Below are positions 53,640 to 63,790 of a stretch of DNA of 64,000 nt, one piece after another. The stretch's first letter is position 1. Each line of letters begins with the position of its first letter. The DNA is taken from contig OX388325.1 of assembly GCA_947579605.1 (NCBI GenBank), forward strand, positions 12,829,572 to 12,893,571, read 5' to 3'. A program made the translations under genes and the position numbers. Origin of the DNA: Athripsodes cinereus. Taxonomy: Eukaryota > Arthropoda > Insecta > Trichoptera > Leptoceridae. The notes beneath the pieces are model-generated. The model saw only the letters and a program-made list of their open reading frames with translations, was not told where the DNA came from and did not search any database.

Positions 53640-53770
53640 TTTTTTATCATTCTCTCTTTCAAACATTAACACTTTCGTCTACGTAACATTCATATAGAAA
53701 CCATCCAGGCTGCAGCTATTAATCTCTTGTAAATCACTTTCACTCTCAGCCACGTTGAACACAACCTTGC
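53640..53770 (-). mobile_element. Small RTE-like LINE piece
   Basis: The plus strand matches 45310-45430 (ATTCTCTCTTTCAAA, CACTTTCGTCT, AATCTCTTGTAA, CACTTTCACTCTCAGCCAC), i.e. a fragment of the same family as the LINE at 44615, here at a different position relative to the duplicated flanks. Confidence 0.65.
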
Positions 53771-53849
53771 TTCACTCCCTTGATGAGGACAAACCACTCC
53801 CAGAGGGTATTAATTACCCTCACGCAAGCGGAGCTCCCCACGTGTACAA

Positions 53850-54036
53850 CAAAAGTATGTGGTGAAGCTATCGTAGGACGTAAGAAAGGTGATGCATGGT
53901 GGGACAATGATGTGAAAATAGCTGTAAATTAGAAGAAAAATGCTTTGAAAGACCTACTGAATGTGATAAAGTGTGACATGTGTATCGATCCAAACAAAAA
54001 CAACCAAAAAATGGAAAAATCGTTGCTCGATGTTTT
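53850..54036 (+). mobile_element. RTE-like LINE, left part, split by a foldback element
   Basis: The plus strand reads the end of the endonuclease/RT linker, GRKKGDAWWDNDVKIAVN, a stop, then KNALKDLLNV. The continuation is on the far side of the foldback element at 55616. Confidence 0.7.
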
Positions 54037-55615
54037 GATTTTTTTTATACTTTGCCAGTTAATTGCCTGATATGTTGAGACTTTCAAACAAGCATTGTTT
54101 TTTTTTTTACTCTCGAAATTTTTTTTTTGGCTGCCATTTTTGCAACATGCCGTGGGTGATTTTTAATGAAAGTAGATCTTTAGAAAATTATTGTATCTTT
54201 TTTATTTATAAACATATCGAGATAATTTAAAAAAATATATTTTAAATACAAAATTTTCTAGTTTAACAAATATTTTTTATTATCGGTATCTATCGAAAAA
54301 ATTACTAAATTTTGCTTCAAATTTACAATTCTAAAATTGAAAATTTCTCATTTTTGCCTCATCATTTCAGAATGAAAACAACAAATATCATCATTGATAA
54401 TTTTTATTTACAGAGATATTTTATGTCACTATCCTCAGAAGCAATGCAGATGAATTTAAGTAAGTCCTTCTTTTTTTATAACTAGTCGAACTAGTATGGA
54501 AATTTCAAAACACCATATTTTTTAAACCACTTGGACCATATGAAAATAATTTTTGTGGTTTATTAACTGTAATAAGGTTATGCTTTTTTCAAATTTTTAT
54601 GAAAAAAAAATTAACCAGTTTATAGATATATAGTCTTAAAATATGGATTTTTGGGTCGAAGGGGTGTCATTATTTTAATTATAAAAAAATTAGCGTTAGT
54701 CTTGGACATTCCATATTTCTTTATCTGAGAGAATTATAAAGTATTTATTAAGAGAAAAAAAATCAATAGTGATTCTTACTTTTATATATTTAAAAATTTC
54801 GTGTAAAAATCACTTTTTTTCATAAAAAATATAATGACATTGAGATGAATTTTTGGTATTTATTAAAATATATAATTGAATATCAATATGTACCTGAATA
54901 TAGTCTTACTATTACTCAATATGTTTTTTAAATTATTTCGCTACGGTTACAAACAAAAAAAAATATTACGAATTTTGTATTGATTTCTTTTTACAAAAAC
55001 AGCCCGTGCGAAAAACTCTATATCCCAAAAACCGCTCCGATATCACTCATATAATTCCTGCAACTTATTAATTAATAAGAATACGGTTTAATGTTTTATA
55101 AAATTTTCAAAAGAAAACATTCAGTCGCTTTTCAGATATTTGGTTTCAAAAATTGCATTTTTTCACATAAGTGCAAAGTTCGACTAGTTATAGAAAAAGA
55201 AGGACTTTCTTAAATTCATCTGCATTGATAGTGACATAAAATATCTCTGTAAATAAAAAATATCAATGATGATATTTGTTGTTTTCATTCTGAAATGATG
55301 ATGCAAAAATGAGAAATTTTCAATTTTAGAATTGTAAATTTGAAGCAAAATTTAGTAATTTTTTCGATAGATACCGATAATAAAAAATATTTGTGAAACT
55401 AGAAAATTTTGTATTTAAAATATATTTTTTTAAATTATCTCGATATGTTAATAAATAAAAAAGATACAATAATTTTTCTAAAGATCTAGGTACTTTCATT
55501 AAAAATCACCCACGGCATGTTACAAAAATGGCCGCAAAAAAAAAATTTCGAGAGTAAAAAAATAATAATACTTGTTTGAAAGTCTCAACATATCAGGCAA
55601 GTATAAAAAAAAATC
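54037..55615. mobile_element. 1.6-kb foldback (long inverted repeat) element
   Basis: Arms of about 430-450 bp (54037-54490 and 55170-55615) are imperfect reverse complements, including GCCTGATATGTTGAGACTTT, CATGCCGTGGGTGATTTTTA, AAATTTCTCATTTTTGC and GATGAATTTAAGTAAGTCCT blocks. The left arm has an extra 11-bp piece near its end. The middle (54490-55170) is AT-rich and noncoding. It splits an RTE-like LINE. Confidence 0.88.
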
Positions 55616-56360
55616 TAAGACATTGAGGAACATGGTCTGGTTGTTTTGAACAGAAATTAGCCATGTTTGAAAAAGAACGAAAGAAATAAGTACACAAGAT
55701 ATGCAAAAAGGAAGCGCGTGAAGTAGTAAAAATGAAGAAAAAAAAATCTAAGGAGATGAAAACTGTAAGAAACTGTCTATGTATGCGAGTGAAATTATGA
55801 ACTTTTCTCGAATGAAGTGGAACGAAAGAGAACGGGATCAAATGCGAAGTATGAAAGGGATAAAAGACAAGAATGGATGATGAATGTGTATTACGGAGAT
55901 GGAAGGAGTATTTTGAAAATTTGTTTCAATGCGATAGTGCGAAGCTTTACGATATGATTGTTTCAGTTGAACTCGTCAAGTCTGGTGGACCAGGGACTCT
56001 CGCGTGGTGTCTCCAACTTTTCAACAATTGTTGGAGAGAAGACGATACTCCAGAGGACTGGAGTAGGGACATCGTCAGACCCCTTTACAAGAGGAAAGGC
56101 TCTAGACTTGAATGCTGGAGTTGTCGGGCTATTAGCTAGCTGAGTTCAATAGGGAAACTGTATGGTAGAATTCTGATTGAGAGAGTACGAAAGTCAGCTG
56201 AGTGTAAGATATGGGATACAGAAGTTGTTTTGAATGGCAGAGGGTGCACCGATCAGATCTTCTCCCTACGAATGGGTATGAAGCTTTTCTGTTGGTTCGT
56301 GGATTTGTAGAAAGCATATGATCGGGTGGACCGGGAAACATTGTAGCGCGTGTTGTCGAA
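55616..56360 (+). mobile_element. RTE-like LINE, right part (RT domain), split by a foldback element
   Basis: Continues the LINE after the foldback: linker with DKNGWMMN, then VLRRWKEYFENLFQCDSAKL, LVKSGGPGTL, EDDTPEDWSRDIVRPLYK, stop codons, GCTDQIFSL and a decayed DLQKAYDRVDRE palm motif near 56300-56335. Stops and frameshifts make it nonfunctional. From about 55937 on it parallels 47470-47840 in copy 1. Confidence 0.85.
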
Positions 56361-56398
56361 GTATGGGGTGTGCAGCCAATTGATAGCTAGCGCAATAT

Positions 56399-56654
56399 CT
56401 TTACTCTCAGGTTTTTCACCACTGTGAATCTTTTAATATATCTTTAAAGACCCAGACCGACTAAATTTTTTCAACCAACTTTTGCACTCGAGAGATTATT
56501 TACCACTGTGAGTTCTATTATGTTTTGTTAAATTACCATGATCCCTAAACTTTTTCATACAAATTTTACACTCGAAAGGTTTTTCACCACTGTTAGTTCT
56601 TTAATGTTTTAACAAACCACCAGAACAAGTAAAACTTTTCGTACAAATATTACA
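56399..56654 (-). pseudogene. Remnant of fingers lost from ZNF copy 2
   Basis: Beyond the TAG stop of copy 2 the minus strand still aligns with the last two fingers of copy 1 and the degenerate finger after it: a CNIC..KSFTCS.GL-like unit with stops near 56600, then a [22 protein letters not shown] unit, TAA, and LECKSWLKKF. The stop at 56655 replaced a Glu codon. Confidence 0.85.
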
Positions 56655-58382
56655 CTAATAAGGTTTTTCACCACTGTGTACCCTTTTGTGAATTGTTAAT
56701 TTACCAGACCCTCTAAACGATTTGTTGCAAATATTGCACTGATAAGGTTTTTCACCACTGTGAGTCCTTTTATGAGAAATTAAATGATGAGAACGTCTAA
56801 ATTGTTTTCTACAAATATTACACTCAAAAGGTTTTTCACCAGTGTGTACCCTTTTGTGAATTGTTAAAATCGAAGATAATCTAAATGACCTGTTGCAAAT
56901 ATTGCACTGATAAGGTTTTTCACCACTGTGAGTACTTTTATGAGCAATTAAATGACCAGAACGTCTAAATTGTTTTCTACAAATATCACACTCAAAAGGT
57001 TTTTCACTACTGTGAATTATTTTGTGAGTTACCAAACTGGAATTGCTTTTAAATTTTTTCTTACATATATAACACTCAAAAGGTTTCTCATCACTGTGAA
57101 CTTTTTTATGCGTCCCCAAACTATAAGAATGCTTAAATTTTTGTTTACAAACTTTACACTCGAAAGGTTTTTCATCGATGTGGATCTTTTCATGATATTT
57201 CAAAGTAGAAAACTGAGTAAATTTATTCATACAAACATTACATTCATAGGGTTTTTCACCACTATGAATTCTTTTATGAATAACTAAGGCGCTAGGCGTC
57301 CTAAACTTTTTCATACAAATATTACACTCATAACGGTTTTCAAAACTGTGAATCTTTTTATGATCTATTAAGCAACTAAATTTAACAAACGTTTCCTTAC
57401 AAATATTACATTGAAGAGGATTTTCACCATGACGTCTTTTATGTTTTGCCATAGTACTATGGCAAATAAATTTTTTCATACAAATATTACACTCATAAGG
57501 TTTTTCACCACTGTGTACCCTTTTGTGAATTGTTAAACTACATGACTCACTAAATGATTTGCTGCAAATATTGCACTGATAAGGTTTTTCACCACTGTGA
57601 GTCCTTTTATGAGAAATTAAATGACCAGAACGTCTAAATTGTTTTTTACAAACATCACACTCAAAAGGTTTCTCACCACTGTGAATTATTTGATGAGTTA
57701 TCAAACTACAATTGTGTTTAAATTTTTTCTTACATACAAAACACTCAAAAGGTTTCTCATCACTGTGAACTTTTTTATGAGAGTCTAAATAAGCAGACAA
57801 CCTAAACTTTTTCTTACAAATGTTACACTCGAAAAGTTTTCCATCAATGTGAAGCTTTTTATGAGTTGTCAATTCAATATGGCGAGTAAATTTTTTTAAA
57901 CAAATATCACACTCAAAAGGTTTTTCACCACCGCTGTGAATCATTTTATGAACCTTCAAAATTCTTGAAGTACTTAAGTTTTTTGAACAAATATTACACT
58001 TAAAAACTTTCCTTTTACCTTTTGACTTCACCTTACATTTCTTGTCGTGAACGTTTTTGCGTTTGGTTTCCTTAACATGTGTTTGATTACTTAGACCTGA
58101 TACATATTCTGTAGGTAGAGAAGATGTACTGGCCACTGTTGCACTGTTGGCTCTCTCACAATCAACTTTTATATTAGGTTCATGTATATCAATATCACCA
58201 TACGGAACTGCATATCCAATGTCACAGCTTTCTTTTTTCACAGGTTCCCGTTGTACTTCGATATTCGCCAAAAAGGCTTCGATTTCATCATCCTCAGTTA
58301 CACATATTTGCATGCCACACAAGACGCACTCATCCTGTCGGCAGTCTGCAATGTTGTGTTCAGCAACCGTAGTTTCCTCCAT
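56655..58382 (-). CDS. Poly-C2H2 zinc-finger protein, tandem copy 2 (16 fingers, truncated)
   Basis: 575 residues in one exon, paralogous to the protein at 47959-50010. The N-terminal 115 residues differ at only a few positions (for example VQRE in place of VKRE, removing one sumoylation-like site; VKKE is kept). There are 16 fingers: relative to copy 1 it lacks the run after finger 1 but has an extra pair near its C-terminus (RSFRLSSILTIH and RKQFRRSHHLISH). The linker after finger 1 has an additional Gly (HSGGEKP). It ends abruptly after HSGEKPY because GAG became TAG; sequence for further fingers persists downstream. It probably still makes a zinc-finger protein. Confidence 0.9.
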   Translation of the reverse strand: MEETTVAEHNIADCRQDECVLCGMQICVTEDDEIEAFLANIEVQREPVKKESCDIGYAVPYGDIDIHEPNIKVDCERANSATVASTSSLPTEYVSGLSNQTHVKETKRKNVHDKKCKVKSKGKRKVFKCNICSKNLSTSRILKVHKMIHSGGEKPFECDICLKKFTRHIELTTHKKLHIDGKLFECNICKKKFRLSAYLDSHKKVHSDEKPFECFVCKKKFKHNCSLITHQIIHSGEKPFECDVCKKQFRRSGHLISHKRTHSGEKPYQCNICSKSFSESCSLTIHKRVHSGEKPYECNICMKKFICHSTMAKHKRRHGENPLQCNICKETFVKFSCLIDHKKIHSFENRYECNICMKKFRTPSALVIHKRIHSGEKPYECNVCMNKFTQFSTLKYHEKIHIDEKPFECKVCKQKFKHSYSLGTHKKVHSDEKPFECYICKKKFKSNSSLVTHKIIHSSEKPFECDICRKQFRRSGHLIAHKSTHSGEKPYQCNICNRSFRLSSILTIHKRVHTGEKPFECNICRKQFRRSHHLISHKRTHSGEKPYQCNICNKSFRGSGKLTIHKRVHSGEKPY

Positions 58383-58800
58383 ATTGTTCTGTATTCACAC
58401 CAACTTAGCGATCTTATTCCGCACAACAATATACTGTCTTCCTAGTTTCCTGACACTTTATTTGATTTGACTTCCCTGATATACCATATAATATGTGATT
58501 AATGATTATGAAATTGTCATGGTGACTTGTAAGCGAGTGGATGGCCTTTGAAGATAGATTAAGAAAATGACAAATAATAAAATTTTCTTGCTTTAGGTCG
58601 AAACCTGCACACACCGATCAAACAAGCCATAAAGACATTTATCAACAGATGAAAAGTCATAGACAAAAAGTATGATGAGAACAAAGATGCAACAAAACAT
58701 GTAGAGATATAATGCGATTTGTTATAATATTTAGGTTTTCTCAGTACTTATCTGGTACTTAACAATATGTAGACTTTCTATTACATTATGTAAAGTAGCA
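58383..58800. other. Upstream region of ZNF copy 2
   Basis: 58383-58760 parallels 50011-50425, so promoter elements are shared; small indels occur (for example an added CAC near 58398). No other feature recognised. Confidence 0.55.
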
Positions 58801-59215
58801 TTCAGTATTCACATTGCTTCACTTTGGATGATCATCCAGAGTGTCAGGGTCAAACCTGTTCATCGAAAGTGAACACGTCTGTTCACACTTGTTCATCCCA
58901 TGCTAACACTGCCATGTCAACACTCTCAGTCATGTTGTATGTAGTTTTACCTATTTTCGTACAAAAATAATTATATATAGCTCTCGACTGCATGATTCTA
59001 CAAATCTGAAATTCTGACATTCAATACAAATTCATAGAGAATAAAACAAATAATAAGATAACACTTGTTTATGGTCGTTTCAGCGAAGTGACCTTTCATC
59101 AAAATTATGACGAGTGGTAATCTCTTTCCTCCGTCATCGCCTGTTCACACCTTTTCATCTTGGAGGATCATCCAGAGTGATCACTGGAGTGAACAAATGT
59201 GAACGCCCCTCTTGC
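58801..59215. mobile_element. Unclassified repeat with GTGATCACT core
   Basis: Contains TTTGGATGATCATCCAGAG, GTTCATCGAAAGTGAACACG, the AATTCATAGAGAATAAAACA to TTTATGGTCGTTTCAGCGAA section also seen reversed at 19360-19430, and the end GAGTGATCACTGGAGTGAAC..GTGAACGCCCCTC. It is a relative of 18838-19530 and of 25421-26245. Absent at this position in copy 1. Confidence 0.6.
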
Positions 59216-59827
59216 TGCGAAAGTTAAAAAAGAATGATAGCTCATAAACTATGCAATATGAGCCAAACATATGATAGGTTTTTTTTGGATGTATATTGAG
59301 GTCCTCTATTTCAGAAAAAAAGTACTTACACACAGTATGTGTGAGGGAGCTACTGTACCTTTTTATCAGTACCGCATTATAAACCTCTACTGTAACCGTT
59401 ATTACTTTAATTTGTAAACTGGCAATAATGCAAAGGCTCTCGAAGTGATGAACGAATGTGTGATATTGGATATTCGCGATCGCGAATATTGTATTGCTTT
59501 TAAAATTTCTACCCCCTCCCCCGTCGCCGAATTTTCTAAATGGTAAAAGAATTTAAAATATTTCAAATTCCTCGGTCTTCATAAAGATTATTTTCTTGCA
59601 GTACCTTTCACTACAATGTATCGGGTAAGTATCCGGTACTTATACCGAATATCCGATACTTTATTACCAAAATAATATTCGCAAACATTCGCATATTTTT
59701 TTTGCGAATGATTTGAAACCTGCGAATATTCGCAGGTTTCATACATCACTATACATCACTACTCTCCATAATTATAATTTTTCGAATGTTTCGTGATGAA
59801 CACTGTGGGCTTCCATATTTATTATTA
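59216..59827. other. Noncoding, several short palindromes
   Basis: Contains the palindrome ATATTCGCGATCGCGAATAT (59469-59488) and CCTGCGAATATTCGCAGG (59718-59735), plus a TCCGGTACTTATACCGAATATCCG block. It is probably MITE debris; no ends or duplication identified. Confidence 0.4.
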
Positions 59828-60180
59828 ACTAGCTGACCCAGCGAACTTCGTACCGCCTAACGATCAATGAATGATTAATATTATTTTTAATCTCTTTTCA
59901 AACTCCTGTAAATGTCCAAGTGTATCATCGTATAGTGTAAAAAATAAAATTAATTTATGTCGAACAATTATAATTATTTATTAGGTATATTATATTCATT
60001 TTAAATTTATAAAAATTATTTCCATGATTTTTTAAAATTGAAATTTCAGAACCACAGATAACGATTCTAATTATTTTGAAAATTTATACAAAAATTATTC
60101 TATAAATAGGCCAAACTATGATAAAAATTCATCGTTGATTTTGTATAATTCTCCATATATTATTGTTTTTTTGAACGCAA
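59828..60180 (-). mobile_element. Helitron fragment, minus strand
   Basis: Begins ACTAGCTGACCCAGCGAACT (reverse of a CTAGT Helitron end) and parallels the 21206-21787 element reversed: both share the CATTGATTGTTAGGC/GCCTAACGATCAATG and AATTATACAAAATCAA blocks. The 5' part is missing. Confidence 0.75.
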
Positions 60181-60369
60181 CAAAAGTATTGGATGGTGGA
60201 TAAAACTTAAAAAAAATTGTTATGGCAACACGTGATATTTTTGCTTGAATATGGTCAAATAGTGCACAATTTTATGTCTTAAATCTTCCCTTTTTTTATT
60301 TATTTATTTATTAACCTATTTTGCTAACATTATAATGTCTATGGTATACATAATAATTCAGTTTGAGCC

Positions 60370-60545
60370 ATCAGCGCAGCCTACTGCCGCATAGGTCTCC
60401 CCCATCACTCTCTTTTCTCTTGTCAGTCGTGTCCACAGAGGTCCTGGTCCTGCCATCTTCCTTAAGTCATCTGACCACCTCCTACTCCTACATGGTCTGC
60501 CTCTTCTTCTTTTTGGCATTTCCCTAGGAGTCCCTTATCATCCCT
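60370..60545 (-). mobile_element. LINE C-terminal fragment
   Basis: The minus strand reads CRSRRWSDDLRKMAGPGPLW followed by TRLTREKRVMGETYAAVG and a short tail: the 'RWSDDL..W' C-terminus typical of many insect LINE ORF2 proteins. Confidence 0.7.
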
Positions 60546-60648
60546 TAATCTCTACTAATCGCTTTTAAAAAAAAATAAAATAAAATTTCTTAGGAAAGAA
60601 GTTATGTAGTTGCAAGTTTATCAATAGTCAATTTGGAGTGTAATGGGC

Positions 60649-61559
60649 CACTTGCAGTCGTGGGGGATTTTAATAAAAATGATCGAATTAAGTAAATTGA
60701 GATCGGAAAACACAAATGTCAGTTAAAAAGTTTTGATTATCTAAATTATGGGGAATTTCCAAAAATAAAATCTAAAATTTTTAAAGTTTAGCAAAACATG
60801 TTAAATGGCTTTTGACAGCTGATGACGTCACGGAGTCCCATGTGTGTATGAGATTATAATCTGTGGTGCGAAAGTTATTATGATTCACTGGTGTTTAATA
60901 TTATCAATATTTAATTTCCAATATTTTTTTTTTTTTAAAAAATAGATATATCTGTATTGTACCGATATCTTGATATAGGACGCTTGTTACCGACCGTGAA
61001 CCTAATGAAATTAAATATTGATAATATTTAACAACTGGACTCCGTGACATTACAGTGCCGCCATATCGTTTTTCATTTATTTATTTATTCATTCTTTACT
61101 GTACATTGATTAAAAACAATTACATAAAATGTATACATTCAAATTAGATACATTCAGTATACAGAGGGCGAGTTTATCGCAAAGGCGCGATCTCTTCCAA
61201 CTAACCCAAAAGTATTAACATAAAAAAAACATATGAGAAAAAAAGCAAAAATCTAAGGCAATTTGGAATAAAAAGAGAAAAAAAAACTCACAAAGTAAAC
61301 ATATATACAAACATACATACATACACATATATATAAAAAAGGGAGAGACTGAGAAAAAAAAGATACAAACGTATATGCATACAAAGAAAGGAAAAAGGGG
61401 GAAAAGGGGGTTAGGAGTTTTTGATCATTCCAAGAAAATCCAATTTTTAAAAGCTAATATCTAAAAAAAATAGTGCAATAAAAATTAAAATAAATTGTGG
61501 TTGTGTTTCTTTCATACTAATTTACAATTTTATGTAATAAAAAAAAAATCTGCAAGTGG
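60649..61559. mobile_element. Second copy of the TGGGCCACTTGCA MITE, with nested insertions
   Basis: Ends TGGGCCACTTGCAG and its reverse (CTGCAAGTGGCCCA) match the element at 3811-4222, as do the AAATCCCCCAC and TGACGTCATCAGCT blocks, in inverted orientation. It is enlarged by an AT-rich insertion near 60895-61045 (with a TTAAATATTGATAATAT repeat at both edges) and by the reversed LINE tail at 61090-61420. Confidence 0.7.
61085..61420 (-). mobile_element. LINE 3' tail nested in the MITE
   Basis: Contains AGAGGGCGAGTTTATCGCAA and GATCTCTTCCAACTAACCCA, the reverse of the LINE end near 52033-52130, followed by A-rich sequence with ACATACATAC microsatellite. Confidence 0.65.
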
Positions 61560-61709
61560 CCCACTTGTAAGCAAAGCTGTGTATAACAAAAATAGTAAAT
61601 AAAAATCATAAACAAACTTAATTGGACTAAAACATTTATTTCTTGATTAATACAATATTAAATTTAATAATACAACATTACATAAATGTCCCACGCGATA
61701 GTTAGATAA

Positions 61710-62260
61710 GCCAATTAACTATGTAAATGGCTAGGTGGTTAGTTAAATGATGATGGCATTCAATCGAATGGCCAGCCGTATTGTTCAACATTCTGCCTAA
61801 TTGGAGATAGCCCGATTATTGAAATAAAGTTTCTTTATTTAGCTCTATGGCATTAGGATTGTTAAATGTTGCATTAAATAATAAGGCTAGCCATTCAATT
61901 GAATTCTGGCGTTTAACTATACCCTCCTAGCCGGTCAGTTGACTGGCGACATTAACATGTTGTAACAAATGATTCTGGGAACCATATCACTCTGTAAACA
62001 CGAGTAGTGGTAGTCTCCGTAGCTGTAATACAAATGGAAGAGTGGATGGTCCTAGTTGGGTCATGTTTTACTTAGAATGTTCAATGAGAGTTGTACAGAA
62101 ACATCACTGTTTTTTCACCCCCAACGTATTTGATAGCTTGCACAGTACACCGTTCCTATCACAAAACAGTGATATCAGAACATCACGATTATCGTAGGAA
62201 GAGGCGGCTTCATTGACAGGGCCGAATGTCTTTTTCAATGTTACAAAGTAGAATTATATT
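61710..62260. mobile_element. Duplicated inverted-repeat element and flank (copy 2)
   Basis: 61710-61948 repeats 50990-51245 almost base for base; 61965-62260 then repeats 51420-51725 (for example GAGTAGTGGTAGTCTCCGTA and GAACATCACGA..ATCGTAGGAAGAGGCGGC). This marks the right end of the segmental duplication. 62261-62562 holds nothing recognised apart from a weak ACTTATGGTCGTTTCTGTGAA match to the 58801 repeat. Confidence 0.75.
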
Positions 62261-62570
62261 TATTTGTTCACTTTATCATCTCCAAATTCTAGTTGATAAC
62301 CATGCAAATGCATCGTCCTTTCTGTGTCAGTAAAAGTTGATGAACATAAGATTGATGAAACAAAATTTGTCATAAATGCACCATAATGCATCAATTTTGT
62401 TTACAATTCTGAAATTTGACTCTAGTTCATAGTAAATAGGGACACTTACTTATGGTCGTTTCTGTGAAACAAATTTGCATCAAAAATATGTTGTGTGGTA
62501 AAACATTCGTTTTGGATCACGCAAAGTAGTAAATTTAGTTTGTGACTAGCTACATCTGAGTATTGTTTAC

Positions 62571-63008
62571 TAGATTTGCAACGAATATTTGCCATTTTTC
62601 CTATTCGGCAACATTTTTACTATTCGGGAATATTTAATCTATTATTCGGTGTTCTGCCGAATAGTTTAAATGTAAAACTGGAAGGAACTAATAGCTCGAA
62701 GATTGTTGCTATTTCATTGTCAGCTGCAGATGCGTAATTATTAATCTTCAAATATCTAATTAATTAATTTAATTTGATATGGAGTGAAACAAGATATTAT
62801 TATTGTTATTATTAATGTTGGAACTCAAAAATTTCGAAAAAATTTACCCTGCTGCAAGTCTAGTACATAATATATGCCTATGATATACCTACACGAAGAT
62901 GCGCGGTCGGGAGTACCGTACGCTCTCACCATTGTTTTGCTGGATATTCGGTTATTCGGCACATGATCATGATAATATTCGGCAAATACACTATTCATTG
63001 CATCTCTA
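62571..63008. mobile_element. hAT MITE, TAGAGATGCAACGAAT family, copy 2
   Basis: 438 bp, close relative of 38993-39429 (shared CTGGAAGGAACTAATAGCT, TTGTCAGCTGCAGATGC, CTACACGAAGATGCGCGGTC). Ends TAGATTTGCAACGAAT and CATTGCATCTCTA; perfect 8-bp duplication TTGTTTAC (62563-62570, 63009-63016). It lies 29 bases from the stop of the zinc-finger exon on the right. Confidence 0.93.
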
Positions 63009-63037
63009 TTGTTTACATATGTAATTGTTACGATATA

Positions 63038-63468
63038 TTAATGATTTGTTGCAATACTATCATGGTTCATCATCAAAATATCTCGTGGAACAACACTAGT
63101 TTCTTCTAAACCAACAAGAGTTTTATATATCTTCTTAAATACTTTCCTTTCTCGACAATTCTTTACTTGAACATTTTCTATAACTGTCCCAGTTTCGACA
63201 ACTGTAGTGATATTTTTTCCTTCAGATTTAAGCCTTACCTCTTCCACAATCTTTGCAGCTATTTCACCGAGATGTTTATCATCTGTTATCTCTCCCGTTC
63301 TAAGATGTACTCTAAGATGTTTTCTAAAATTGCTAGATTCTCTGGTATTTTTACCGCAAAATGGACAATGATAAGGACATGTATCACGATGCGTGCGTAA
63401 ATGTTTAGTCAATGAACTATTTTCGGCAAAGCTGCGGTCACAAATTGCGCAAGCATACGGTCTTTCAC
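63038..63468 (-). CDS. C2H2 zinc-finger protein, last exon (partial gene)
   Basis: The minus-strand exon opens after an acceptor (T-rich..TTTAG|GTGAAAG) in phase so that a TG|ER linker is split, then reads ERPYACAICDRSFAENSSL..H.RTH and YHCPFCGKNTRESSNF..H.RVH, two C2H2 fingers, followed by about 90 residues without fingers (VVETGTVIENVQVKNCRERK, LVGLEETSVVPRDILM) to a TAA at 63038. Upstream exons, and probably more fingers, lie off the right edge. It is not closely similar to the tandem pair. Function beyond probable DNA binding is unknown. Confidence 0.82.
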
Positions 63469-63790
63469 CTAAAAAAAAAACAATAATATTTATCAGACTT
63501 ATAATCTGTATGTTGGAGTAAGTATAGGTACTATATCGGGTTTAGGCTAAAGTAATATATCATATAACAGTATTATGGTTCTCATTATGTTATGGTTCCT
63601 TTCTGATCACATACTTATTCATATATATTTTAAACACATTATATTTTGTGATATTCATGTATAAACAAACATATTTATAATTCTGTTAAGGCCAAACAAC
63701 ACCATTTTAACTTCATATTGTTTAAGTTTTAAAAAATTAAATGGTCCATGTAATTAGCAGTAATGACCCACGATTATCTTTAATATTAAC
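63469..63790. other. Intron of the right-hand zinc-finger gene
   Basis: AT-rich; nothing recognised apart from the A-run beside the acceptor. Confidence 0.45.

Larger units (their letters stand above)
52157..62260. repeat. Segmental duplication, copy 2
   Basis: Matches 43702-51730 in order and strand. Compared with copy 1 it lacks the insertions at 44615, 45521 and 46233, and instead carries a foldback element (54037-55615) and roughly 2.9 kb of extra mobile DNA between 58.8 and 61.7 kb. Confidence 0.92.
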
